64,000 nt of DNA from positions 372,001 to 436,000 of the forward strand of contig NW_003314330.1 in assembly GCF_000143415.4 (NCBI RefSeq), in the 5' to 3' direction. A program made the translations under genes and the position numbers. Shown here piece after piece: positions 28,494 through 38,075 of the stretch. How positions within the stretch are numbered: the first letter of the stretch is position 1; each line of letters starts with the position of its first letter. Below the pieces are notes generated by a model. That model worked only from the letters and a program-made list of their open reading frames with translations, was not told the DNA's origin and made no database searches. Source of the DNA: Selaginella moellendorffii. Lineage: Eukaryota; Streptophyta; Lycopodiopsida; Selaginellales; Selaginellaceae.

Positions 28494-28935
28494 CTACTTG
28501 CCGATTACATCCTGGATCAAATCGGCAGCGTCTTGCACGGTGACAATCTTCTCGGTTCGCTCCTCGCCCAGGCTGATCTTGCAGTTCTCCTCGAGTTGCA
28601 TCATCACCTCAACCTTTGGAGACGAATCAAAGTATCCTCGAGCGAGTCGGCTCCAAGATCGGTGAACTTGGCGGCCGGAGTGACGCTGGACTGATCGATT
28701 GAGAGCTGGGTGGCGATGATCTTCTGGACTGAAGCAAGCTTTGCCTGTGGAAAAAGAAGATCAAAGACTCGCAATCCCCTAGAGAAAAATCCGAGCACTA
28801 GAAGAAAGGCATATAGAAGCATACCGTGAGGGAGCAACCTCGCTTGCTGGGGATGCTTGTCAAGACAATGGCGTTGGCCCTGAATCCGACCACCGGGGAA
28901 GCTCTCACAAGGGATCCGACGCTTGCAGCAGGCTG
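28494..28935 (-). pseudogene. Degraded duplicate of the plastid acyl carrier protein gene
   Basis: This minus-strand copy closely matches the intact ACP gene at 32438-32976. It keeps the part-transit segment (SVGSLVRASPVVGF), the core QKIIATQLSIDQSSVTPAAK, the phosphopantetheine site GADSLE, and a C-terminal exon ending DLIQDVIGK. Damage is visible. The 5' coding end is missing upstream of SVGS, with no ATG. A 9-bp deletion removes the residues PET after AK. The second intron has lost its GT donor and most of its length, so reading through from DSLE meets a TGA. It could not make a normal ACP. Presence of the residual introns shows it arose by DNA duplication, not retroposition. Confidence 0.85.
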
Positions 28936-29126
28936 ATGAGAGAAGCAAAGCCTCACGGCCTAGTGCTCTATAGAGAATGAGAACACTCCCAGCGGGAAAG
29001 AAAACTAAGAAAGCCCTAAACTGAAGGAATGCGAGTGGTATCGGAGCAATAGGTTAGATTCTTTTTGGCACGAACAGTGCCATAGACGCTAGGACAGGAT
29101 GGCATCGTCTTCTTCCTCCAGAGACA

Positions 29127-29750
29127 TGGAGCAGTTCGATGGGATGAATTTCTTTGCCTGGAAAGAATGTGCACAGTTTTGGTTTATGAGGTGGGGACTT
29201 TTGGTATGTGGTATCTGGATTGAGAAAATGCCCATCCAAGGACGATGATGACACAGTGAGTGGAAAGACTTGGATGCTAGGGCAAATGGAGCATTAAGAG
29301 GAGGATTTAACCCTCTCTACAATGTTCACGTGAATGTGGAGAAGAGTTCTATTGAGAATTGGAAGTTAATTTGTGAAATTATGGAAGTGGACCTGCAAGA
29401 AGATGTGGATGTGATTTTTTGTCGCAGTGAGCTATACAGGCTCAAGCAGCAACCACACGAACACGTGCAAAATTACATCACTAGGCTTCAGCGTAAAGTG
29501 GTGGAGATTAGACTGCTAAATCTAGAAGCTGCTGTGATAGATTAAGAGTTTAATGCAGTTTTATTTAAGGGGCTTGCAACTCGTGCTATAAAGTCTTATT
29601 TTCATTATATCAAGAAGATTCCTAACATTACACAGCAGCTCATCAAACATGAGAAAACCGTTATACGTGAAGGCAATGTTGCTGAGTGGGACAGAATTGC
29701 CATGGTGATTTGTGGTAATCAGCACACATAAGCAGGGTGCTCCTCTATCT
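29127..29750 (+). pseudogene. Copia-type gag fragment, left arm of inverted repeat
   Basis: The plus strand encodes, with interruptions, a gag-like segment: EQFDGMNFFAWKECAQFWF, then after stop codons ENWKLICEIMEVDLQEDVDV, YRLKQQPHEHVQNYITRLQR and FKGLATRAIKSYFHYIKKIP. This is the style of Ty1/copia gag (UBN2) found in many plant elements. At least three in-frame stops break it. No protease or integrase follows. Its near-complement lies at 29777-30411. Confidence 0.7.
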
Positions 29751-29776
29751 GGAGTGCTTATTTCCAAGTCGATTAA

Positions 29777-30411
29777 AGATAGAGGAGCACCCTGCTTATG
29801 TGTGCTGATTACCACAAGTCACCATGGCAATTCTGTCCCACTCAGCAACATTGCCTTCACCTATAACGGTTTTCTCATGTTCGATGAGCTTAGTAAAAAT
29901 CTGCCACTATGTAATGTTGGGAATCTTTTTGATATAATGAAGATGAGACTTCATAGCACGAATTGCAAGCCCTTTAAACAGAATTGCATTAAACTCTTGA
30001 TCTGTCATAACAACTTCTGGATCTAGCAATCGAATTTCCACCACTTTGCACTGAAACTTGGTGATGTAATTTTGCATGTGCTCATATGGCTGTTGTTCTA
30101 GGCTATATAGCTCATTGCGATGAAGAATTATATCCACATCTTCTTGTAAATCCATTCCCATAATTTCACAAATTGACTTCCAACTCCTAATAGAAGTCTC
30201 CTTCACATTCATGTGGATACTATAGAGAGGCTTAAGTCTTCCTCCTAATGCTCTATTTGCCCTAGCATCCAGGTCTTTTCACTGTATGGATTATCATTCT
30301 TGGATGGGCATTTTTTCAATCCAAATACTATAGGCCAAAGTCCCCACCTCATAAACCAAAACTATGCACATTCTTTCCAAACAAGGAAATTTGTCCTATC
30401 AAACTGTTTGT
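29777..30411 (-). pseudogene. Copia-type gag fragment, right arm of inverted repeat
   Basis: The minus strand carries a second, diverged copy of the same gag piece: KSICEIMGMDLQEDVDIILH, YSLEQQPYEHMQNYITKFQC, DQEFNAILFKGLAIRAMKSH and LHYIKKIPNIT are in one open frame (29907-30212). The flanks contain stops. It pairs with the left arm, separated by 26 bp. Confidence 0.7.
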
Positions 30412-31228
30412 CCCATTATATTATAAATGTTTTTTTTTATCATCTAGAATTTCAATTTACTTCCCTTTATTCAAATTTAGCAATACACTCCAAAAATTTG
30501 TATTTTTTATCTTAGATAAACAAATTTTAGTGCTATTTATCCCCATTGTTTTACAAAATTCTTCATTAAGCAGTGGAGAAATTTAACCTACCTATATAAC
30601 CTCATCTATTATTAATAGTATTTAGATAATATATTTTATATTTATTTAAATATATTACATTATCATTTTTCTTAAATTTTGTTTGACTTCATTTTTAACA
30701 TATTCAACTTTTAAAAAAAATATGGTTTATAAATATTAAATTTTTAATAAATTTATCTAAAAGTAATTATAACATGAAATTCTAATCTTGAATTTAAAAA
30801 ATCTATTGATGCAAAATATCTAATTTCTCTAAAGTAGAAGAGAAAATGAAAAAAATATTAATATTAGTTATAAAACTTTTTGGATGAATTTAAATTGTAA
30901 ATTTAGAAATTCAAAACTCAATCAAAAAATATTCAATTAAAAGTTCTTTTTTAATGAGTCTCAAAAAATTAAATTTTTTATAAATACAATTGATATATAT
31001 ATAAATGAATGGTGCAAATGAAGACATTAATATTCTTTTGCATAAACATACATTTGAGAACAATGTTAGTGAGATGAATTTAATTAGAATATGAAAAAAT
31101 TAAAGGAGTTACAAACACCAAAATGAAAATAGAGTTATTAATTAATTTAATAGCACTAAGAATGGTGTATTACAATAAATCAACTATGCACAGTTCCCAA
31201 AAATATTAAAGATCGTTTATATATGCAT
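30412..31228. other. Very AT-rich spacer
   Basis: Low-complexity AT-rich DNA with many A and T runs. I see no coding frame, terminal repeats or RNA gene. Confidence 0.6.
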
Positions 31229-31545
31229 AGATAAAATATAAATTTAATGTATGTGAACCAAAAATATGAAATTTTCCATAACCAATAATGCATCACACTC
31301 TTACGTCATATCTAGAAAAAAAAAAAGTCAATATAAAAACTTTAAAAAACAATACAAACTTTTAATAAAGATACTCAAGCTCCCTTAGATAAAATATAAA
31401 TTTAATGTATGTGAACCAAAAATATGAAATTTTCCATAACCAATAATGTATCACACTCTTACGTCATATCTAGAAAAAAAAAAAAGTCAATATAAAAACT
31501 TTAAAAAACAATACAAACTTTTAATAAAGATACTCAAGCTCCCTT
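31229..31545. repeat. Tandem duplication, two 158/159-bp copies
   Basis: Copy 1 is 31229-31386 and copy 2 is 31387-31545, directly adjacent. By eye they differ by one C/T substitution (ATGCATC versus ATGTATC) and one extra A in a poly-A run (11 versus 12). The near identity implies a recent event. Confidence 0.9.
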
Positions 31546-32102
31546 TGTGCTAGGAATTAGATCGAACACTGACTCCAATTTCAACCAATGGCCACACAAT
31601 AGGCAATAAAAAAAAACAAGTAGGTACTATTGACTATTGAATGATATATGTGACTATTGAGTATAGAATTAAATATTTATCAGTGCCCTTTCCACTTTAT
31701 CCAGAAAATCCTAATCTCCTTCAGAGACTGATTGCTAGTCGACTGTAAACAATCTTATTGCGATTGCAACTTAATCCTAGCCTTCTTCTCCATTCTGTCT
31801 ATGTTGCTGCCACCAAACTTCCCTCCTACTGCTCTAGACGTGGCAGCAAAGTAATGTGCCAAAGTTGGGAAACAACAAAACAAGTAATTTGGAGATGAAA
31901 GGGCAACTAAGTTAGATGGCAGTCGCATAAAAAGATGAGATGGTTGGAGGACGGGCATTCGCAATTGGGGATTAGAAGAATGGCAGATAATTTAAATGAG
32001 CTGTTGAACAAACGCCTTGACATGGAGTCGTCATGTTTGCATGCGGAGACACGGCACCTGGGCTATTAAGACTTGTTGTGCGCCTCTTTGCTGTGAGGAT
32101 TC
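31546..32102. other. Intergenic region, nothing identified
   Basis: AT-rich at the left and more balanced toward 32000. Short open frames on both strands show no recognisable family. Confidence 0.45.
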
Positions 32103-32303
32103 TTAGTGTTCTTTTAGCCGGCTGAGGAAACTAAGTGGCCCCATGCTCAACCGAGCTGGATTGGCATTGTTAGTATCCTGTACTCGCTGGATCTCTAGGC
32201 AGAGCTTCTGCAGGTCCTGCTTACACCTTGGTGGCTCTTGTCCCTCTTGATGACACTTCCACAATTCTGGCACACGTTCAATCTCTAATTGAAAAATGGT
32301 TTC
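32103..32303 (-). other. Possible orphan exon with a CX9C cysteine pair
   Basis: The minus strand is open for 66 codons between stops without an ATG at its start. It includes VPELWKCHQEGQEPPRCKQD followed by LQKLCLEIQR. The first two cysteines are spaced CX9C, as in coiled-coil-helix-coiled-coil-helix proteins of the mitochondrial intermembrane space, but the second pair is not canonical. An acceptor-like CAATTAG lies near the beginning. No first exon was found. It could be a gene relic or chance. Confidence 0.25.
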
Positions 32304-32437
32304 CTACGATCACTGAGAAAGAAAGGAAAGAATAAGAAAGAATAAAAATGCAGTCAACGGATCTGTAATGAAAATGAATTATTAAACTACAAAAACGATG
32401 CCATTGATCCGCCGCAAGAATGCGTTGCCTGCTTTCT

Positions 32438-32976
32438 TCACTGCTTGGCGATCACATCCTCGATCAAATCGGCAGCGTCTTGCACGGTGACAATCTTCTC
32501 GGCTCCCTCCTCGCCCAGGCTGATCTTGAAGTTCTCCTCGAGTTGCATCATCACCTCAACCTTTGGAGACGAATCAAAGCACGAATCAAAGCATCCAGTC
32601 AGAAAACAAAAAGAAGGAGCGAAAGATCCATTACCGTGTCGAGCGAGTCGGCTCCAAGATCGGCGAACTTGGCGGCCGGAGTGACGCTGGACTGATCGAT
32701 CGAGAGCTGGGTGGCGATGATCTTCTGGACTGAAGCAAGAGTCTCTGGCTTTGCCTGTGAAAGCAGAAGATCACACTCCCCTGGAGAAAAATCCGAGCAC
32801 TAGAAGAAAGGCATATAGAAGCATACCGCGCATGAAATGAGGGAGCGACCCCGCTTGCTTGTCAAGACAGTGGCGCTGGGCCTGAATCCGACCACGGGGG
32901 AAGCTCTCGCAAGGGATCCGACGCTAGCAAAGGACACGGCGGGCACCATGGAGCACGATCCAGCGGCAGCGGCCAT
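32438..32976 (-). CDS. Acyl carrier protein, plastid
   Basis: Three exons (32827-32976, 32635-32754, 32438-32560) join in frame to 130 residues. The first 50 residues are a Ser/Ala-rich, Arg-containing plastid transit peptide, starting MAAAAGSCSMVPAVSF. The mature carrier contains ETLASVQKIIATQLSIDQSS, the 4'-phosphopantetheine serine in DLGADSLDTVEVMMQLEE, and ends VQDAADLIEDVIAKQ. The attached arm holds growing acyl chains for type II fatty-acid synthase. An in-frame upstream extension lacks an ATG, so the start at 32976 is preferred. A damaged duplicate sits 4 kb away. A mitochondrial location is less likely, given the leader. Confidence 0.92.
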
Positions 32977-33356
32977 TGCTAGAGCACCAAAAGCAGATCT
33001 TAGAGCGATCGATTGGAGAGACAATCTTACCAGAGCGAGACGAGGTTACTCCGAAATGAGGAAGGAAATGCTCGCGAATGCCGCCTGGATCACGAGGAAC
33101 TGAGAGAGAGAGAGAGAGCGCCTAAAACCCTGGCTGAAAGCCCGGGTTATATGGAGGGACAAAGCTCTTGACGGACCATCCAATCCAAAGAGCATGCAAA
33201 AACCAACTCATGAAAAAGGTTTTACCACAAAATTATTTGCTTTTATCCAACTTGCTCTTCTGTAGGAATTGCAAAATGCCCCTCGAATTTGGCTACATTA
33301 TCGTGAGGGTGACGGACATCTTTCTCAAGAGCCCTAGAAAAAATTTGGAAGTTATG
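32977..33356. other. Intergenic ACP promoter side
   Basis: Contains a short GA run near 33105 and a telo-like AAAACCCT at about 33124, then the 3' flank of the methyltransferase gene. No exon seen. Confidence 0.45.
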
Positions 33357-34130
33357 TTATTGCTCTACCTCGGGGTTGGGCACACCCAGGTTAGTGGCGT
33401 CGTAGTTCGTGAAGAACACGTACTGGTAGACAAGGTGTGGAATGCACGGCTGGAACACCTGCGGTTTCACATCCAGCATTCGCTCCAGGAGCTGCGAGTT
33501 CTCCATGATCGTGCTCAGCAGAATTTTTCCTGTGACAATGTCGGAGCTTAGCTGCCGCGAGTAGAGATTATTTCTTTTCTCTCACCGTTTTCTGCTAGGA
33601 GCAATCGAGCAGCCTCTGCGTACTTGGTCCACACCTCCGACGTGATGAAGGGAGGATCAATCACCACGAAATCGAAGCTATGGTGGAAAGCCTCTGGGAT
33701 TTCCTTGGGCTTGTTGAAATCCCATTTCACGTAGTTTGGCGATCGAGACCACTGCGCGTCCACCTGTGGAAGGGAAGATTTGCAATGCAACCAAGAGAAA
33801 AGAGACGATCCTTACATCGAAAACGAAGCTACATTTCCTCAGTTGCAAATCCTTGAGCGAGAAGTAGACGCTGGGAGTGGAGAGAAACGCGGCCTTGGTA
33901 GCGCGCTCTTCGACTTCCTGGGAGACACCAATATTTCATGAAGAAACTGTGCTGTGCGCGAGGGAGATCTGATCGAGATCCGGATCAAACACACCCTAGA
34001 AATCCATGACGATCTAGATCACCTTGACAATGGCGGCGATGGTGGCGGCCGAGTACCAGTACTGATTGAGCTCCCACTTCTCGGGCGTCCTCTGGACGAA
34101 TGCGCGCCCTAGCGCCTCGCCGTCCACCAT
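33357..34130 (-). CDS. EEF1A lysine methyltransferase 1-like (N6AMT2/EFM5 family)
   Basis: Exons join to a protein starting MVDGEALGRAFVQRT and ending LGVPNPEVEQ. Visible features are WELNQYWYSAATIAAIV at the N-terminus, STPSVYFSL, and the catalytic motif FDFVVIDPPFITSEVWTKYA, where DPPF is the [ND]PP[YF] signature of this amino-methyltransferase family. GKILLSTIMENSQLLERML and YQYVFFTNYD follow. Animal and yeast members trimethylate a lysine on elongation factor 1A rather than DNA, despite the old N6-adenine name. An in-frame ATG upstream at about 34241 would add ~37 residues; the downstream start is preferred because family homology begins shortly after it. It lies 130 bp downstream of a PPR gene on the same strand. 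Confidence 0.82.
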
Positions 34131-34260
34131 AGCCGCGGCGCGCCACAGCCTAGAATATTTACTCCGTACTACCAAGAAACCAAAAATCTGGCCAACTGTA
34201 GAGAAGCAAATCTTGGCCGCTGGAACGCCGCCACGTGTCATCGACAAAGATCGCGCTCTT

Positions 34261-36225
34261 TTAGAATGCGTTGGAGATCAAGATGTACGGCGCCGATGCC
34301 TCGGGCTCGACCTCCAGGAGCTCTCCGTACGCCCTAGCCCCGTGCTCTTGGTTCTTGTGGAGGCGGCACGCGCTCAAGAACGTCGTCCACGCCACTGGAT
34401 CCGGCAGATAGGGCATGCTGTGGATCAGCTCCTCCGCGTCGCGCAGCCGCTTCGATCGCCCCAGCAGATCGATCATGCAGGTGAAGTGCTCCAGCTTGGG
34501 ATCCATCGCGTAGAGCTCCTGGATCGCCAGGAATTGGGCGCGCGCGCCCTCGAGCATCCCGCAGTGGCTGCATCCCGTGAGGATCATCGAGAATGTGGTG
34601 TCGTTTGGCCGGATTCCATCGAGATCCAAGCAGCGAGCCAGCCACAAGCCCTCGCTCCAGGGGCCGTGCTCCGCGTAAGCCCCGATCATACAGTTCCACA
34701 CCACCAAGTTCTTATCCTCCATTCCATCGAATAGTCTCCGTGCTTTGAGCATATGCCCACAGTGGGCATATGCCGCCACCATTGTGTTCCTGGCGATTAC
34801 GTCTTGGAACGGCATAGTTTGGAAGATTTGCTCGGCCTCGAGAATATGCCGCTTGTGGGCATATGCCTGGACCATGACACTGTACGTGACAATGTCCCAG
34901 CAGGGCATCTTCGTAAACACCGATTTAGATTCCTCGACGCGACCGTTTGTGGAGTACGCTGAAATCATAGCCGTCCATGAAATGAGATCTTTAAATATCA
35001 AGCCAGCAAAGAGTTTCTCGGATTCTAGAATATGCCCACACTGGGCATATGCCGTGAGCATCGAAACGGAAGAGACAATGTCATAGAACGGCATCTTAAC
35101 AAATATCTTATTTGCAGAGTCAAACTCCTCGTTTTCTATGTAGGCCATGAGTATCCCATTCCAAGATACCGAGCCTCGAACAGGCATATTCTCAAACATG
35201 GCGCTGGCCTCTTGTAGATACCCTTGCTGGGCATATGCTTGCATCACAGCCGTCCAGCACACGGTATCCCTCAAAGGCATCCACTGGAACGCGTCCAACG
35301 CCTTGGAAAGATTCCTGTTCTGGGTATATGCCACTATGAGACACGTCCACGTCACGACGTCCCAAGCTGGCATCGAATAAAACAAGGTCTCGGCCTCACA
35401 AAGATGCCCTGTGTTGGTATATGCTTGGAGCATGCAATTCCATGAGATAATATTCCTCTTTGGCATGGAATCAAAAGCCTCCCTAGCTCTAGACAAAATC
35501 CCAGCCTCGGCATAAGTCTTTAACAGTGCTGTCCAAGATACCACATCTTTCTCTGGCATCTCACCAAACAGCTTAGATGCTTTTCGAATATGCCCAGACA
35601 GGGCATATGCTTGCATCAGGCAGCTTTGGGCCACTTCATTGTGCTGGGGCATACGTCCGTACACATACTCCACATCCTCTGCTAGGCCACACTCCACATT
35701 TACCTGGAGGACCGTACACCATGACACAATATTTCTAGTGGCCATGTCGTTGTACATTTGCTTAGCCTCGTCAAAATGCCGGTTTTTGGCAAGTGCTTGG
35801 AGCATGATGTTCTGGCTCATCACGTCAGGTAAATCCATGGTCTCGTACAAATTACATGCGTGCTGGATAAAACCATGGTCGCCCAGTGCCATGACCATGG
35901 TTGTGATGCTCACGTTGTTTGGATGGGGAATCCGCTGGAAGAAAAGCTCCGTCTTGCGGATATTCCCGGACCGGGCATATGCCGAGAGCATAATGTTCCA
36001 CGAATATTCGTTCTTGTGGGAGATGCTGTGGAACGCAGCCTCGGCATCCTCGAGGCTGCCACACTTGTTGTACATGTCGACGACGAGATTCGCAAGGAAG
36101 GTGTTTGATCTACAGTCGCTAGTGCCAAGAATTTCACGGTGGATTTTCTTGGCCACGGGTAGATCCCTGGCAGCTATGCACGATTTGATGGCATTGACGA
36201 AGAAATCCTTGTCATTCCATCTCAT
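34261..36225 (-). CDS. Intron-less PPR protein with 31-residue repeats (654 aa)
   Basis: One exon, starting MRWNDKDFFVNAIKSCIAAR. The first repeats include FLANLVVDMYNKCGSLEDAE, then a nearly uninterrupted run of 31-residue S-type motifs (KDVVSWTALLKTYAEAGILS, RNIISWNCMLQAYTNTGHLC, WDVVTWTCLIVAYTQNRNLS, and so on). An internal phrase equivalent to ILEAEQIF/ILESEKLF repeats, and the DNA shows recurrent GGGCATATGC-type words. A late P motif (GIRPNDTTFSMILTGCSHCG) and a cut E1 motif (PVAWTTFLSACRLHKNQEHG, ending YILISNAF) close it. E+ and DYW are absent. The role is probably organelle RNA binding. It resembles the 899-residue gene at 25567 in architecture but not in close sequence. Confidence 0.92.
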   Translation of the reverse strand: MRWNDKDFFVNAIKSCIAARDLPVAKKIHREILGTSDCRSNTFLANLVVDMYNKCGSLEDAEAAFHSISHKNEYSWNIMLSAYARSGNIRKTELFFQRIPHPNNVSITTMVMALGDHGFIQHACNLYETMDLPDVMSQNIMLQALAKNRHFDEAKQMYNDMATRNIVSWCTVLQVNVECGLAEDVEYVYGRMPQHNEVAQSCLMQAYALSGHIRKASKLFGEMPEKDVVSWTALLKTYAEAGILSRAREAFDSMPKRNIISWNCMLQAYTNTGHLCEAETLFYSMPAWDVVTWTCLIVAYTQNRNLSKALDAFQWMPLRDTVCWTAVMQAYAQQGYLQEASAMFENMPVRGSVSWNGILMAYIENEEFDSANKIFVKMPFYDIVSSVSMLTAYAQCGHILESEKLFAGLIFKDLISWTAMISAYSTNGRVEESKSVFTKMPCWDIVTYSVMVQAYAHKRHILEAEQIFQTMPFQDVIARNTMVAAYAHCGHMLKARRLFDGMEDKNLVVWNCMIGAYAEHGPWSEGLWLARCLDLDGIRPNDTTFSMILTGCSHCGMLEGARAQFLAIQELYAMDPKLEHFTCMIDLLGRSKRLRDAEELIHSMPYLPDPVAWTTFLSACRLHKNQEHGARAYGELLEVEPEASAPYILISNAF

Positions 36226-36366
36226 TTGCCTTGCCCACGAATATTTACCCCTCGTTGACTTTTGAATTTGGCGCGTGGAATATTTAGCCGTTGACGCGGG
36301 TATATTCGATGTATGAGTGGAATATCGTTCGTATAGCTAGGTTTTCGCGATTTTGGGAATGGTGTC

Positions 36367-37844
36367 ATGACAATGATCTTGAGGAAGCTGTCGCGATCCG
36401 TGACTTGCCTCAAGCCCGCCGTGCTGGAGGATGGAGCACCGATCAAGGCGCAGCGCCACTCGGATAATCGCGGTTTCAGCGACAGCTCCAATTCTTTCTC
36501 CCACGGCGGCTTCTCGCGCCAGGCGCCGGATCAGAGCATTGCCTATCGATTCGACATGGCGGAGCTGCTGAGAATTACGGGAAATTTCTCGGCCGATCGG
36601 CTCGTCGGGCAGGGAGGGTTTGGGACGGTCTACAAGGGCCGCCTGCGCGACGGCACGGTCGTGGCAGTCAAGCGCGCAAAAAAGGTAAGAGGAGAAATTT
36701 TCTTTGTTTTTTTGCGCGATTCCTGTCGCGGCTTGTAACCAAGATTGGCGGTTTCACAGAACAATCTCGAGTCGAGAATCACGCAGGAGTTTAGGAGCGA
36801 GATCCAAATGCTGGGCAATGTGGAGCATTTGAATCTCGTGAAGCTCCTGGGGTACTTGGAGCAGGATCGCGAGAGGATCATCGTCGCGGAGTTCGTCCCA
36901 AATGGAAATCTTCGCCAACACCTAGATGGTATGTAAGAACTTTTCTTCTCTAGCTCAATCCTCTAAAGACCTTGGCTAAACCAGGACAAAATGGAAGTGT
37001 GCTCCACTTGGCCACCAGACTGGACATCGCGATCGATGTAGCGCACGCATTGACTTATCTCCACCTCTACGCTGGTAAGCACGATTTTTTTTAAAGATTT
37101 CTCCACCAGACCGCTACAACGCTGCCGCCGCCCAGACTTATTCTCGCGAGACCACTGTTGTTCTTGGCAGATCGTCCCATCATCCACCGCGATATCAAGT
37201 CCACCAACATCCTTCTCACGGACACCTTCCGCGCCAAGGTCAGCGACTTTGGGTTCTCGCGAACCGGTCCTGCGGACCTAGAGTCCACTCACGTCTCCAC
37301 TCAAGTGAAAGGCACCGCCGGGTACGTCGACCCCGAGTATCTCCACACTTACCAGCTCACGGACAAGAGCGATGTCTACTCTTTCGGCATTCTCGTGTGC
37401 GAGATCATCACCGGACGAAGGCCCATCGAGCTCATGCGGCATGGCGACGAGCGAGTGACCATACGATGGGTACGTTCTCCTCTCACTCATAACGTGATTT
37501 TGTTCTTCGGGTTTTACTGTTTTCGTTGATCTCTTCAGACGTATAAGAAGTTCCGGGAAGGCAAGCTTCACGAGGCTCTGGATCCGCGGATGGAGATCAC
37601 GCCGGACACTTACGTGATCATCGAGCAGATGATGGAACTGGCGCTGCACTGTGTGGCACCCAAGCGAACGGACAGGCCCTCGATGAAACGCGTTGCCGAG
37701 GCGCTGTGGAACATTAGAAGAGATCACAGGCCGGAGTTGCAGCGGCTAGCCGAGAGGGAGATTTCGTCGAGCAGGGCTGTGAGCAGAAGTAACTCGAAAC
37801 AAAGCGATAGTCGTGCTTCCGCTGCTGCTCATCCGTGGCTGTAA
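36367..37844 (+). CDS. Receptor-like cytoplasmic kinase, CRCK (calmodulin-binding) type
   Basis: Exons separated by short introns encode a kinase without signal peptide or membrane helix. It starts [16 protein letters not shown]. After a Ser-rich leader comes [20 protein letters not shown], the glycine loop [11 protein letters not shown], the lysine in VVAVKRAKK, and [18 protein letters not shown]. The active site shows [19 protein letters not shown] and [20 protein letters not shown], then [25 protein letters not shown] makes it an RD kinase and all catalytic residues are present. The wording is closest to the CRCK group, which binds calmodulin near the kinase N-lobe. The C-terminus is a Ser-rich tail, ending AAAHPWL. 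The ligand-sensing partner is unknown. Confidence 0.87.
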
Positions 37845-38075
37845 ATCACAAGAAAAAAAAATTGTAAAAAAGTGAGAGAAACAAACAAAAAAAAAACAAG
37901 TTTTGTTAGTTCGTATCAACGATAATTCATACCTCTTCTCGTCTCTCTGCGTGATGTGCGTCAAAGCTTCCAAAAAGAAGAAAAAATGGAACTTTTGTCT
38001 GAGTGACCTGTTCTTCCTTGACTTCTTCAGGCTCACGAGCGTTTCTTGGGCTCACGAGCCTTCGGTCCTTCTGGA

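Larger units (their letters stand above)
29127..30411. repeat. Large inverted repeat of about 620-bp arms, 26-bp loop
   Basis: Left arm 29127-29750 and right arm 29777-30411 are reverse complements. The inner 40 bp (29711-29750 against 29777-29816) is perfect by eye. The outer parts differ by scattered substitutions and small indels. A transcript across it would fold into a hairpin of about 600 bp. Confidence 0.85.
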
